Below the pieces are notes generated by a model. It was not told where the DNA came from, did no database searches, and saw only the letters and a list, made by a program, of their open reading frames with translations. The position numbers were made by a program, and so were the translations under genes. Positions 1 to 12,140 of a stretch of DNA of 64,000 bases are shown here, one piece after another. Every line of letters begins with the position of its first letter. The stretch's first letter is position 1. This DNA comes from Algiphilus aromaticivorans DG1253 (lineage in GTDB: Bacteria > Pseudomonadota > Gammaproteobacteria > Nevskiales > Nevskiaceae): positions 372,001 to 436,000 of the forward strand of contig NZ_JPOG01000001.1 in assembly GCF_000733765.1 (NCBI RefSeq), given 5' to 3'.

Positions 1-64
1 TGACAGTGACCCGCTTGGGCGGGAGTTCCTTGAACATGATGCCCTCCGGCTGATTCAGCAGAAA

Positions 65-93
65 GGCCCGCCCGGGAGAATCCCGCACGGGCC
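65..93 (-). terminator. Probable intrinsic terminator of the aldehyde dehydrogenase gene
   Basis: A nested hairpin: GGCCCG pairs with CGGGCC and, inside it, GGGA pairs with TCCC around a three-base loop. Read on the minus strand, downstream of the gene ending at 149, the stem is followed by TTTC, a weak U-tract. The rest of the first 148 bases holds no gene I can support. Confidence 0.45.
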
Positions 94-148
94 GTGATGG
101 CGCACCCGTCCTCATCGAGGCGGGCGTGCCCGGGTCCGGGGACTCGGA

Positions 149-1669
<1,521 letters not shown>

Positions 1670-1924
1670 CGGTAGGTCTCCTTGGGGCACGTTTCGGGAA
1701 TATCGGACCCCCTCGGAGCATCGAGCGTGCCAGCGCTCCGCGATTCCGGCGCCGACGCTTGGCGTGACCATCAAGTCATTGTTTTCTCGCAATTGATGCC
1801 GTGATTATCCGGACGCATCGTCGCGCGCAAAATGGTCCGCACTCGGCGGAGGGGTGCGTGGTGCGGTACAGACTGTGCGATCAATGAGACACCCGATCGG
1901 GCGCAACAACGTCGTCGCCGATGC

Positions 1925-2551
1925 TCAGCCAGTACCCATCGCGTTGTTGGCTAGCGCAAGCACGTCGATGGTAGCGGCCTCGGTGAGTTTCGGATCCTCC
2001 AGCCTGCGGTTGACCTGGCGCACGATATTGTCGGCGACGGCGATGGCCAGCGGATTGGCGCGATCGAGCAGCTTGGTGGGTAGCGCGCGCAGTTCCTTGG
2101 GCATCTGCGTGGTTACGCGCACATTGCGATTGCGCAGCTTCTGCGGCTCCAGCTTGATGGTCAGCGGGGCGAAGGTGCGCACATCGATCTCGATGCGGAT
2201 GTCGACATCCATCGGCAGGCTGACCGGCACACCCATCACCTTCACGCTCAGTGTCAGCAGCCCGCCGAGGTGCAGCGTGAAGCCGACTTCGGCCTCCTCG
2301 CTGACGCGCTGTTCGATCTCCATCTCGTTGGGAGCGAAGCGATAACTGGCCACGAGCAAGTCGTTGGGCAGCGCGTCGGCCGAGCCTTCCACCGTCGCCT
2401 GCAGGGCATCCTCGATCTCGCCCCTGAGTCGCGGCACCGTCACCAGGTACCGGATGAAGTGCTCGCCGAAGGTCTGATAGGAGATCTCTTCGCCCGCGGC
2501 TGGCTCGTCTAGGCCCTCGGTGTCCAGATGGTCTTCGTCGTCGTGACTCAT
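1925..2551 (-). CDS. Conserved protein of unknown function, coupled to an SDR
   Basis: A 208-residue protein I do not recognise. It has an acidic N-terminus (about residues 1-25) and no signal peptide or membrane segment. The middle (about 85-150) is rich in alternating hydrophobic residues, predicting beta strands, and the C-terminus is helical. Its ATG overlaps the TGA stop of the upstream SDR gene as ATGA, so the two are almost certainly one operon with translational coupling. The 255 bases between it and the aldehyde dehydrogenase start hold nothing I can identify. Confidence 0.8.
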   Translation of the reverse strand: MSHDDEDHLDTEGLDEPAAGEEISYQTFGEHFIRYLVTVPRLRGEIEDALQATVEGSADALPNDLLVASYRFAPNEMEIEQRVSEEAEVGFTLHLGGLLTLSVKVMGVPVSLPMDVDIRIEIDVRTFAPLTIKLEPQKLRNRNVRVTTQMPKELRALPTKLLDRANPLAIAVADNIVRQVNRRLEDPKLTEAATIDVLALANNAMGTG

Positions 2552-3408
2552 GCGCGCTTCTCCCGGCTACGCGAATTCTTTTCGGGAAGCCCGGCGATGG
2601 CTTCGCTGCGTTCCCACAGCCACTCGCCGAGGGCGGCGTTGCGCGAGGCCGGCGAGCTGCGCGCTACGCCTCGGCGCACGAAGTAGTCGCCGTTGTGCCG
2701 GCCGCCGGCTTCGTCAAGCGCCAGCCAGCTGCCGGTGTCGGCGCCTTTCTCGGGCGTGGTCATCACGCGGTCGACGACGCGCCGCGCCGCACCGGGCAGC
2801 TCGCGCCAGATGCCCGTGGCCACCGCGCCTGGGTGGAAGGCGTTGATGCGCAGGCCTGTGTCGGCGTAGCGGCGGGCCAGTGCGCGCGCGTAGAGCAGAT
2901 TGGCCAGCTTGGCTTGGCCGTAGCCCTGTGCGGCGTGCAGGTGGCGAGAGGGGTCGAAGAAGCTGTCTTCGCGGATGCGCCCCAGCCAGTGCATCACCGA
3001 CGAGGTCACGACCACACGCGCAGTCTCGGCCTTCTCAAGCCGTGGCAGCAGGTGCTGCATCAGCCGGAAATGGCCGAAGTGCATGCTGCCGATCATGGCT
3101 TCGAGGCCGTTGTCGAGCAGCCGCAGTTGTCGGGTGAAAGATCCGGCGTTGAGCAGCACGACGGAGAGCTCGGGCAGTGCCTTGTGGATCTCGGGCGCCG
3201 CCGCGTCGATGGCATCAAAGTCCGCGAGGTCGAGGGCGATGACGTTGATGCGGGCACCGGCGATGTCCTCGCGCAGCACGTCGGCGGCGGCCTCGGCCTT
3301 GCCGGTGTCGCGGCCGGTGATGGCGATCTCGTGGCCGCGGCGCAGCGTCTGGCGCGCCATCTCCAGACCGATGCCGCTGCTGCCGCCGGTGATCAGGATC
3401 TGCGCCAT
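2548..3408 (-). CDS. Short-chain dehydrogenase/reductase (retinol-dehydrogenase/WWOX-like)
   Basis: A 286-residue NAD(P)-dependent oxidoreductase. The cofactor motif TGGSSGIG starts near residue 7, LNAG follows the fourth strand, and the catalytic Ser (VVTSSVMH) and Tyr-x-x-x-Lys (YGQAK) are present. The ATG at 3408 is chosen over a longer open frame because GGAGGAG sits just upstream and the protein then begins directly at the first Rossmann strand. The stop overlaps the start of the following unknown gene by four bases. The substrate is unknown; the group is broad, acting on alcohols, retinoid-like compounds or ketones. Confidence 0.88.
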   Translation of the reverse strand: MAQILITGGSSGIGLEMARQTLRRGHEIAITGRDTGKAEAAADVLREDIAGARINVIALDLADFDAIDAAAPEIHKALPELSVVLLNAGSFTRQLRLLDNGLEAMIGSMHFGHFRLMQHLLPRLEKAETARVVVTSSVMHWLGRIREDSFFDPSRHLHAAQGYGQAKLANLLYARALARRYADTGLRINAFHPGAVATGIWRELPGAARRVVDRVMTTPEKGADTGSWLALDEAGGRHNGDYFVRRGVARSSPASRNAALGEWLWERSEAIAGLPEKNSRSREKRA

Positions 3409-3545
3409 GTCGTCTCCTCCCGCGAGTGCTTTTCGATAACACGGTAGCAAAGCGCGTGGGAGACCGTGCGGACTGCGGCGCGCAGATATCGCAGCGGTGG
3501 CGAATCGGGCAACATGCTCGCTCTGGGGGACTCCGAGTCGCACGC

Positions 3546-4784
3546 ATGCTGGCAACCGCCTGGGCCGAATTTCAGGCCAATCTCTGGTTCTATCTGTCGA
3601 TGCCCCTCGTGGCTGGCGGCATCGGTTACGTCACCAATGTGCTTGCCATCAAGATGATGTTCTACCCGGTGGAGTTTGTCGGGGTCTGGAAGCCGTGGCT
3701 GGGCTGGCAGGGGATTGTGCCCCGCAAGTGCGCCAAGATGGCGCGCATTGCCTGCGACACCATGGTGCCGCGGCTGATCAACGAGAAGGAGATCTTCCAG
3801 CGCCTCGACGCCTCGGAGGTCGCGAAGATTCTCGGTGCCCCGGATGCACAGCAGCTGCGCGCGCTCGTCGACGAGATCATGGCCGAGCACAACCCCGAGC
3901 TGTGGGCCGTGCTCCCCGAGCGCATCAAGGAGATGGCGGTGCGGCGTGTGCGCGTCGACAACGAGACGGTGGTGCGTCGTGTTCTCGACGGCATGGTCGA
4001 CGAGATCGACAAGGTCTTCGACCTCAAGGAGATGGTCATCGAGGCCCTGATGCGGGACAAGGAACTGGTCAACCGCATCTTCCTGGAGACCGGGCGCAAG
4101 GAGTTCCGCTTCATCGGCCATTGCGGCTTCTATTTCGGCTTCCTCTTCGGCATCTTCCAGATGGTGGGCTGGGTCTTCTTCAAGGCGGACTGGCAGCTGC
4201 CCACCTTTGGCCTGCTGGTGGGCTATCTCACTAACTTCCTGGCGTTGCGGATGATCTTCCGGCCCCAGCAGCCGGTGAAGGTCGGTCCGGTCACTTTCCA
4301 GGGGCTTTTCCACAAGCGACAGAAAGAAGTCGCACGCGATTACTCGCAGCTCATCGCCGACGAGGTGGTCAATCCCTCCAATATCACCGAGGCCGTGCTC
4401 AGAGGGCCGCGGCGCGATTACGCCGCGGAGATCGTTGCGCGCTTCCTGCGCGACGAGGTCGACGAGCAGCTGGGCCGGATGAAGCCGGCAGTGCAGGCCG
4501 CGATGGGGCGCGACCGCTTCGAGGCCGCGCAGCAGGCCGCTGCCGGCTACACGGTGTCACGCCTGCCGGAGCTGGTGCGCCCCATGGACGACTATGCCAA
4601 GGAGGCGATGAACCTCAGTGAGACGCTGTCCAGCCGCCTTGCCGTGCTGCCGCCGGATGAGTTCGAGGGCATGCTGCGTCCGGCCTTCAAGGAGGATGAG
4701 TGGATGCTCATTGCCGTGGGTGCGGCGTTGGGTTTCGCGGTGGGTGTGCTGCAGCTGCTGGCCTTCAACATCGTCGCCGTCTAG
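3546..4784 (+). CDS. DUF445 family membrane protein
   Basis: A 412-residue protein of the DUF445 family, whose molecular role is unknown. The hallmark motif occurs twice: GGIGYVTNVLAIKMMF near residue 25 and LVGYLTNFLALRMIF near residue 230. Hydrophobic helices are expected near the N-terminus (about 12-35), in the middle (two, about 190-240) and at the C-terminus (about 388-410), with charged helical segments between them. The ATG at 3546 fits the family N-terminus; the longer open frame upstream has no family character. It is divergent from the SDR operon. Its TAG stop is shared, as CTAG, with the stop of the convergent DUF4169 gene. Confidence 0.85.
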   Translation: MLATAWAEFQANLWFYLSMPLVAGGIGYVTNVLAIKMMFYPVEFVGVWKPWLGWQGIVPRKCAKMARIACDTMVPRLINEKEIFQRLDASEVAKILGAPDAQQLRALVDEIMAEHNPELWAVLPERIKEMAVRRVRVDNETVVRRVLDGMVDEIDKVFDLKEMVIEALMRDKELVNRIFLETGRKEFRFIGHCGFYFGFLFGIFQMVGWVFFKADWQLPTFGLLVGYLTNFLALRMIFRPQQPVKVGPVTFQGLFHKRQKEVARDYSQLIADEVVNPSNITEAVLRGPRRDYAAEIVARFLRDEVDEQLGRMKPAVQAAMGRDRFEAAQQAAAGYTVSRLPELVRPMDDYAKEAMNLSETLSSRLAVLPPDEFEGMLRPAFKEDEWMLIAVGAALGFAVGVLQLLAFNIVAV

Positions 4785-4984
4785 CGTGTCGACTCGTCCT
4801 CCGGCGGCTCGCTGCCGATGTGATGGCCGTCCAGGTGTCGGCGTGCCTTCGCGTCCTCGGCCGTGTCGCGCTCCTTCTCGGCCTTGCTACGCCCGCTGCG
4901 CGCCCGTGCGGTCTCGGCCTGGCGGCGCTTTTCCTCGCGCGCCGCGCGCTTGCGGTGCTGACGCAGGTTGACGATCTTGCTCAT
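4781..4984 (-). CDS. DUF4169 family small basic protein
   Basis: A 67-residue, highly charged protein beginning MSKIVNLRQHRKRAAREEK, with KAEKERDTAEDAKARRHLDG further on. This is the pattern of the proteobacterial DUF4169 family (function unknown). It is probably one long helix rich in Arg, Lys and Glu. GAGGCGAG precedes the ATG. The gene is divergent from the secreted protein at 5025 and overlaps the DUF445 stop by four bases. Confidence 0.85.
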   Translation of the reverse strand: MSKIVNLRQHRKRAAREEKRRQAETARARSGRSKAEKERDTAEDAKARRHLDGHHIGSEPPEDESTR

Positions 4985-5024
4985 GGGCTCGCCTCACGCT
5001 TTCCGATCACCTAATGTAGAGCAG

Positions 5025-5333
5025 ATGTCCGATATCGCGAAGCCCATCACCCGCGCCTTCACGGCGGCCCTTCTGCTGGGCCTGACGGTGCCGGCACTTG
5101 CGGACAGCATTCGCATCGGCAACCGGCTGATCCAGCCGGGTGACAGTGAGGCGCACGTGTTGCGCGTGGCCGGTGAGCCGGATCGCATCGTCGTGCTCGA
5201 GACCGCCAGCGGCGGTGCCACAGGCGAGCGCTGGACCTGGTACGAGGTCGAGGATCCCTACCACGACCGCTCGCTGGTGATTCGCATGCGGCGCGGCACG
5301 GTCAGCACCATCCAGAGCGAAGTTCACCGCTAG
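5025..5333 (+). CDS. Small secreted protein, DUF2845-like
   Basis: A 102-residue protein with a Sec signal peptide (about residues 1-26, ending PALADS). A mature domain follows: GNRLIQPGDSEAHVLRVAGEPD, then WTWYEVED and a beta-strand tail. The order, a gene product marked 'GN+L+ GDS VL G P+', resembles DUF2845, but the usual cysteines are absent, so the family call is tentative. The ATG at 5025 is preferred over an upstream in-frame ATG because it starts right at the signal peptide. The HIT gene begins three bases after its stop, so the two form an operon. Confidence 0.72.
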   Translation: MSDIAKPITRAFTAALLLGLTVPALADSIRIGNRLIQPGDSEAHVLRVAGEPDRIVVLETASGGATGERWTWYEVEDPYHDRSLVIRMRRGTVSTIQSEVHR

Positions 5334-5336
5334 CCC

Positions 5337-5786
5337 GTGACCGTCTTCGAGCACCTCATCGCCGGCGATATTCCGGCTAGCTTCGTGCATCGGGACGCCG
5401 ATTGCGTTGCCTTCATGGATATCCGGCCGATCAGCGCCGGACATGTCCTGGTCGTGCCGCATTCGCCCGTGGCAACGCTTGCCGAGCTGGATGAGGCGAA
5501 CAATGCGCATCTCTGGCGCATTGCGCAGCGTGTGGCGCTGGCGCAGCAGCAGGCGCTGGGCAGCCGCGCGCAGCATTTTCTGGTCAATGACGGCGCTGCC
5601 GCCAGCCAGAGCGTGCCGCATGTGCACATCCATGTGATTCCGCGCTACGGGCGCGACAGCGCCCGCTCGATGGCGCGGCTGGCCTGGCATCTCACCACGC
5701 TGATGCTGCCGTATCGCGACACCCCCGCGAAGCGGGCGCGACTCGATGCGCTGGCCGCGGCGATTGCCGGCGCGATAGGCCCCTAG
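5337..5786 (+). CDS. HIT-family nucleotide hydrolase/transferase
   Basis: A 149-residue cytoplasmic HIT protein acting on nucleoside phosphoramidates or dinucleoside polyphosphates. The histidine triad is visible as His95-x-His97-x-His99 (PHVHIHVIP), with the usual ISAGHVLVVPHSP and FLVNDGAAASQSVPH segments before it. The start codon is GTG, three bases after the upstream stop, so translation is probably coupled. Its stop TAG is shared as CTAG with the convergent phzF-like gene. Confidence 0.9.
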   Translation: MTVFEHLIAGDIPASFVHRDADCVAFMDIRPISAGHVLVVPHSPVATLAELDEANNAHLWRIAQRVALAQQQALGSRAQHFLVNDGAAASQSVPHVHIHVIPRYGRDSARSMARLAWHLTTLMLPYRDTPAKRARLDALAAAIAGAIGP

Positions 5787-6577
5787 GCGGGGATCTCGAT
5801 GGCCCCGCGCAGGAACGTCACAGCGTGGCCGCCGAGATGCACGCGATCACCGGCATGGCGGCATTCGACGGTGCCGCCCCGGGCCGAGGCCTGGTAGCCG
5901 CGCAGGTGCTGCCGGCCGAGGCGTTCGCTCCAGTAGGGCGCCAGCGTGCAGTGCGCCGAGCCCGTCACCGGATCCTCGTCGATGCCGCATTTCGGCGCGA
6001 AGAAACGACTGAGGAAGTCGTGCTCGCCGTCGCCCGGCGCTGAGACGATCACACCCGGAAGATCGATCTCGGCGAGGCGGCGCATGTCGGGCGACAGTCC
6101 GCGAAGCGCTGCGATGCTGTCGACGATCACCAGCCAGTAGTCGGCCGCCAGAACGGCTTGCGGCTGGACGCCGAGCCCGGTGACCAGCGCCTCCGGTGGC
6201 GCGCGCTCGACGGCGGGGCGTGCCGGGAAGTCCATCCACATCTGGGCGCCGTCGCGCGTCAGAAGCAGTTCGCCGCTGCGGGTGCGGAAGCGCAGCGTCG
6301 GTGCCGCCTCTCCCAGCTCCTGCCAGAGCGCGTGGCCCGCCGCCAGCGTGGCATGGCCACAGAGATCGACCTCGGTGGAGGGCGTGAACCAGCGCAGCGC
6401 ATAGCTGCCTTCGCCCTGATCAGGGACGACGAAGGCTGTCTCTGAAAGCTGGTTCTCTGCGGCAATGGCCTGCATGCACGCTTCCGGCAGCCAGCCGGTC
6501 AGCGGCACGATGGCGGCTGGGTTGCCACCAAAGACACGGTTGCTGAAGGCGTCGATCTGGAACTGCTGAAGGCGCAT
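5783..6577 (-). CDS. PhzF family isomerase
   Basis: A 264-residue protein of the PhzF/diaminopimelate-epimerase fold. Family landmarks are FGGNPAAIV near residue 17, the catalytic Glu in NQLSETAFV near 46, LCGHATLA near 73 and DEDPVTGSAHC near 205. Phenazine genes are absent, so this is one of the common stand-alone homologues and its substrate is unknown. It is convergent with the HIT gene with a four-base CTAG overlap. Confidence 0.9.
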   Translation of the reverse strand: MRLQQFQIDAFSNRVFGGNPAAIVPLTGWLPEACMQAIAAENQLSETAFVVPDQGEGSYALRWFTPSTEVDLCGHATLAAGHALWQELGEAAPTLRFRTRSGELLLTRDGAQMWMDFPARPAVERAPPEALVTGLGVQPQAVLAADYWLVIVDSIAALRGLSPDMRRLAEIDLPGVIVSAPGDGEHDFLSRFFAPKCGIDEDPVTGSAHCTLAPYWSERLGRQHLRGYQASARGGTVECRHAGDRVHLGGHAVTFLRGAIEIPA

Positions 6578-6646
6578 GGCGGGTCTCTCCGGGTAGCGTG
6601 CTGGACGCGGCTTGCAAGTCGCGCGGGCTCATCGGACGATTCCAGC

Positions 6647-7051
6647 ATGAAAGCGACTCGCAGGATATGTCTGCGTTGTGGGCAGGCGCTGATATTCGTC
6701 CTCGTCCTGTCGGCCTGTAGCGAGCCCTGGCAGACAATGACGGTGCGCGCGTCTGCTTATAACGCCACCGAAGCCCAGACCAAAAGGGGAAATACCGGGC
6801 TCACAGCCTGGGGCCATCGGCTTCAGGTCGATGACAAGGCCATCGCCGTATCGCGCGATCTGATCGCCGAGGGCCTAGGCAACGGCGCACGCGTGAAGAT
6901 CGAGGGCCTTGAAGGCATCTGGATCGTGCGTGACAAGATGCATCGTCGCTGGCAGCGAAAAATTGACATCTTTATGGGCGAAGACATTGAAGCGGCGCGC
7001 GCCTGGGGCGTGCGCGAAGTCACCATCCAGTGGCAGCCGGCTCCGGGTTAG
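6647..7051 (+). CDS. 3D-domain lipoprotein
   Basis: A 134-residue predicted outer-membrane or periplasmic lipoprotein with lipobox LSAC at Cys24. The mature part is a 3D (three-aspartate) domain: VRASAYN, GNTGLTAWG, the Asp in IVRDKMH, and KIDIFMG followed by AARAWGVREVTI. The same small double-psi barrel occurs in MltA and resuscitation-factor-like proteins, so a peptidoglycan-related role is likely but not shown. It is a stand-alone gene just before the phosphate-uptake pair. Confidence 0.82.
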   Translation: MKATRRICLRCGQALIFVLVLSACSEPWQTMTVRASAYNATEAQTKRGNTGLTAWGHRLQVDDKAIAVSRDLIAEGLGNGARVKIEGLEGIWIVRDKMHRRWQRKIDIFMGEDIEAARAWGVREVTIQWQPAPG

Positions 7052-7082
7052 GGATTTGTGACAGTTTGATTACAATGCGGCG

Positions 7083-7760
7083 ATGCTCAGAAGCGTCGTC
7101 GCCGATATCTTTGGCGGTTCCCCGATCCGCCCCCTGCAGAAGCAGATGCGCAGCGTGCACGAGTGCACGAAGCTGCTTCCAGAATTCATCGATGCCGTGC
7201 TTGTCGAGGACTGGCAGGCAGCCGAAAAGCTGCAGCAGCGCATTGCTGAGCTTGAGCACGAGGCCGATCGGCTGAAGAAGTCGCTGCGCCGCAAGCTGCC
7301 CAGCTCACTCTTCATGGCCGTCGACCGCGGCGATCTACTCGACATCCTCGCCATGCAGGACAAGGTGGCGAACAAGGCGCGCGATATCGCCGGTTTGATG
7401 CTGGGGCGCCGCATGACGATTCCGCCGCCCATAGCCGATGACTTCCGCCGCTTCGTGCAGCGCAGCGTCGACACCAGCGGCCAGGCACTGAAGGCCATTC
7501 AGGAGCTGGACGAGCTGTTGGATGCTGGCTTCCGCGGTCGCGCCGTCAAGCTGCTGGAGTCGCTACTCGATGAGTTGGACGCCATCGAGGCCGATACCGA
7601 CCGCCTGCAGGTGGCGATTCGTTCGCAGATCCGGCCGCTCGAGGCCGAGCTCCCACCGGTGGACGTGATCTTCCTCTATCAGATCATCGACTGGATCGGC
7701 GATCTGGCGGACCGGGCGCAGCGGGTGGGCAGCCGCCTGCAGTTGCTGGTCGCCCGCTAG
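7083..7760 (+). CDS. DUF47 family PhoU-like accessory protein of PiT
   Basis: A 225-residue all-helical protein of the DUF47 (TIGR00153) group, related to PhoU. It opens with IFGGSPIRPLQKQM and carries the conserved ADRLKKSLRRKLP segment and the closing IIDWIGDLADRAQRVGSRLQ. Proteins of this group are encoded next to PiT phosphate permeases and are thought to modulate them. Here the permease gene starts 13 bases after the stop, so they are one operon. No clear Shine-Dalgarno precedes the ATG. Confidence 0.92.
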   Translation: MLRSVVADIFGGSPIRPLQKQMRSVHECTKLLPEFIDAVLVEDWQAAEKLQQRIAELEHEADRLKKSLRRKLPSSLFMAVDRGDLLDILAMQDKVANKARDIAGLMLGRRMTIPPPIADDFRRFVQRSVDTSGQALKAIQELDELLDAGFRGRAVKLLESLLDELDAIEADTDRLQVAIRSQIRPLEAELPPVDVIFLYQIIDWIGDLADRAQRVGSRLQLLVAR

Positions 7761-7773
7761 CTGCTCCACCCGT

Positions 7774-9024
7774 ATGGAATACGTCTACGTCTATATCACG
7801 CTGGCCTGTGTCTTCGGGCTCTTCATGGCCTGGGGCATCGGCGCCAACGATGTCGCCAATGCCATGTCCACCTCGGTGGGCTCACGCGCGCTGACCATCG
7901 GTCAGGCCATCCTCATTGCCGCGGTGTTCGAATTCGCCGGCGCCTATCTGGCCGGCGGCGAGGTCACCGACACTATCCGCAAGGGGATGATCAACACCGA
8001 TCTGCTGGAGGGTCGCGGCGACATGCTTGCCAACGGCATGCTGGCGGCACTACTCGCCGCCGGCACCTGGCTGCTGGTGGCCTCCTGGTTCGGCTGGCCG
8101 GTTTCAACCACGCACAGCATCGTCGGCGCCATCGTCGGCTTCGCTGTCTATGCGCTGGGCATGGAGGCCGTCTACTGGCCGAAGGTCGGTAGCATCGCCG
8201 CCTCCTGGGTGGTCTCGCCGATGCTGGCCGGAACGGTATCGCTGGCGCTCTTCTTCAGCGTGCAGAAGCTGGTGCTGGATACTGCCGACCCCTTCCGCGC
8301 CGCCATCCGCTGGGTGCCGGTCTACATCGCGCTGACCGGTTTCATCATCGCCCTGGTTACCCTGCTCAAGGGGCTCAAGCACGTTGGTCTCGAGCTGAGC
8401 GCCGTCGAGAGCTACGGGGTGGCAGGTGCCTTCGGTGCGCTGCTGGGTATCGGCGGCGGGGTGGCCGTGCGGCGTATCCGCTTCGACCCGGGGCTGGACA
8501 AGGATTTCCATTACGCCAACGTCGAGCGCGTCTTCGGCGTGCTGATGATCATCACTGCCTGCGCCATGGCCTTCGCACACGGTTCCAACGATGTCGCCAA
8601 TGCGGTCGGGCCGGTGGCGGCCGTGGTGTCGGTCATTCAGAGCGGCGGTGGTATCGATGAGACGGCCCTGGTGCCGGCCTGGGTGCTGCTGCTGGGCGCA
8701 GTGGGCATCGTCATCGGTCTGTTGACCATGGGCCGTCGCGTTATCGCCACGGTGGGTTCGCGCATCACCGATCTGACGCCGTCGCGTGGCTTCGCCGCCA
8801 CGCTTGCCGCGGCGGCTGTGGTCGTGGTTGCTTCCGGCACCGGCCTGCCGATTTCCACCACCCACACACTGGTGGGCGCTGTGCTCGGTGTCGGCCTGGC
8901 GCGCGGCATCGCCGCGCTGAACTTGTCGGTGGTGCGCACGATCTTCCTGTCCTGGATCGTGACCCTGCCGGCCGGCGCGCTGCTGACCGTCGTCTTCTAC
9001 ACCGTTCTCGACGCGCTGCTCTGA
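7774..9024 (+). CDS. pit: PiT-family inorganic phosphate permease
   Basis: A 416-residue inner-membrane proton/phosphate (metal-phosphate) symporter. It carries the PiT signature GANDVANAM near residue 24, repeated as GSNDVANAVGPVAA near 270, and the two matching PISTTH/PVSTTH segments (WPVSTTHSIVGA and LPISTTHTLVGA). About ten to eleven hydrophobic helices are visible. It lies directly downstream of the DUF47 gene that probably controls it. No Pho box could be recognised upstream. Confidence 0.94.
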   Translation: MEYVYVYITLACVFGLFMAWGIGANDVANAMSTSVGSRALTIGQAILIAAVFEFAGAYLAGGEVTDTIRKGMINTDLLEGRGDMLANGMLAALLAAGTWLLVASWFGWPVSTTHSIVGAIVGFAVYALGMEAVYWPKVGSIAASWVVSPMLAGTVSLALFFSVQKLVLDTADPFRAAIRWVPVYIALTGFIIALVTLLKGLKHVGLELSAVESYGVAGAFGALLGIGGGVAVRRIRFDPGLDKDFHYANVERVFGVLMIITACAMAFAHGSNDVANAVGPVAAVVSVIQSGGGIDETALVPAWVLLLGAVGIVIGLLTMGRRVIATVGSRITDLTPSRGFAATLAAAAVVVVASGTGLPISTTHTLVGAVLGVGLARGIAALNLSVVRTIFLSWIVTLPAGALLTVVFYTVLDALL

Positions 9025-9036
9025 CCGCTAGCCCGC

Positions 9037-10464
9037 TCAGGGCGTGCGGATCACGAGGTTACGGATCTCGGTCATGTCCTCGATGGCAAAGCGCACGCCT
9101 TCGCGGCCCAGGCCGCTGTCCTTGACGCCGCCGTAGGGCATGTTGTCGGCGCGCCAGGACGGCACGTCGCCGATGACAACACCGCCGACCTCCAGCCGGT
9201 CCCAGGCGCGCAGCATGCGGTAGAGATCCCGCGTGAAGACGCCGGCCTGCAGGCCGTAGCGGCTGTCGTTGACACGATCGAGCGCCTGCTCGAAGTCGTC
9301 GAAGCGCGACAGCACCGCCACCGGTCCGAAGGCTTCCTCGGCGCACAGGGGCTGTGAGGCTGGTACGTCCTCGAGCAGCGATGCCTGCAGGATCGCGCCC
9401 TCCCGCTTACCGCCGCAGAGCAGCTTGCCGCCGGCGTCGACGGCCTTGTCGATCCAGCCCTCCAGCCGCTTGGCTTCGTTCTCGGAGATGAGCGGGCCGA
9501 CGAAGGTGTTCTCGTCGCTGGGGTCGCCGCTGACCAGCTTCCCGGTCGCCGCAACCAGCTTGTCACGGAAAGTCTCGTAGACATCGGCGTGCACGAGGAT
9601 GCGCTGCACCCCGATGCAGCTCTGCCCGGACTGGTAGAAGGCGCCGAAGACAATGCGCGCCACGGCGTCGTCGATGTCCGCATCGTTGTCGACGATAACG
9701 GCAGCGTTGCCGCCCAGTTCCAGCACGACCTTCTTCTTGCCGGCGCGTGCCTTGAGATCCCAGCCGACATCCGGCGAGCCGGTGAAGGAGAGCAGCTTGA
9801 GGCGCGCGTCGGTGGTGAAGAGCTCGGCGCCGTCGCGGCGGCAGGGCAGGATGGAAAAAGCGCCTGCGGGCAGCTCGGTCTCGGCAAGGATCTCGCCGAT
9901 CAGCAGCGCGCCGATGGGCGTCAGGCTGGCCGGCTTCAGCACGAAGGGGCAGCCGGCTGCGATGGCTGGCGCCACCTTGTGCGCGGCCAGGTTCAGCGGA
10001 AAGTTGAAGGGCGAGATGAAGGAGCAGGGGCCGATGGGTACGCGCTTGTACATGCCGCGGTAGCCCTTGCTGCGCGCGCCAGTCTCCAGGTTCTGGATGT
10101 GGCCCTCGTTGCGCACGGCTTCCTCGGCGGCCATGCGAAAGGTGTCGATCAGGCGCGTGACCTCGCCGCGGCTGTCCTTGATCGGCTTGCCGGCCTCGAC
10201 GCAGAGCGCCTGCGCCAGTTCCTCGGCGCGTTCGGTGAAACGCGTCACGCAGTGGTTGAGCACCTTCTGGCGCTCGAAGGGCGCCATCGCGGCCATGTCA
10301 TCCGCGGCAGCCTCGGCGGCGCCGATGGCGCGCTCGATGGCTGCCGTGTCAGCCAGCGCTACGCGCGTGGCGACCGTGCCGCGATACTTGTCGCGTACCT
10401 CGAGATCGGCGTTGGGCTGCTCGGGACGGTTGGCGAGATAGTAGGGATACTTTTCGGCAAGCAT
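9037..10464 (-). CDS. Aldehyde dehydrogenase family protein, paired with an acetolactate-synthase-like enzyme
   Basis: A 475-residue NAD(P)-dependent aldehyde dehydrogenase. The general base is Glu249 (VLELGGN), the nucleophile Cys283 (SGQSCIGVQR) and the cofactor segment ISPFNFPLN lies near 150. It belongs to the short group that includes phosphonoacetaldehyde and glyceraldehyde-3-phosphate (non-phosphorylating) dehydrogenases; the true substrate cannot be read. It begins 29 bases after the stop of the upstream ThDP enzyme, and the ATG is preceded by AAGGAG, so it is the last gene of a three-gene operon. An aldehyde made by the ThDP enzyme is a plausible substrate (inference). Confidence 0.9.
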   Translation of the reverse strand: MLAEKYPYYLANRPEQPNADLEVRDKYRGTVATRVALADTAAIERAIGAAEAAADDMAAMAPFERQKVLNHCVTRFTERAEELAQALCVEAGKPIKDSRGEVTRLIDTFRMAAEEAVRNEGHIQNLETGARSKGYRGMYKRVPIGPCSFISPFNFPLNLAAHKVAPAIAAGCPFVLKPASLTPIGALLIGEILAETELPAGAFSILPCRRDGAELFTTDARLKLLSFTGSPDVGWDLKARAGKKKVVLELGGNAAVIVDNDADIDDAVARIVFGAFYQSGQSCIGVQRILVHADVYETFRDKLVAATGKLVSGDPSDENTFVGPLISENEAKRLEGWIDKAVDAGGKLLCGGKREGAILQASLLEDVPASQPLCAEEAFGPVAVLSRFDDFEQALDRVNDSRYGLQAGVFTRDLYRMLRAWDRLEVGGVVIGDVPSWRADNMPYGGVKDSGLGREGVRFAIEDMTEIRNLVIRTP

Positions 10465-10493
10465 GCGTGGCTCCTTGCGGATGGCGCGGGCGC

Positions 10494-12136
<1,643 letters not shown>

Positions 12137-12140
<4 letters not shown>

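Noticed and set aside
7056-7076. Possible promoter TTGTGA ... TACAAT before the DUF47 gene
   Set aside because: The two boxes are only nine bases apart, too close for sigma-70, and leave no room for a leader before the ATG.
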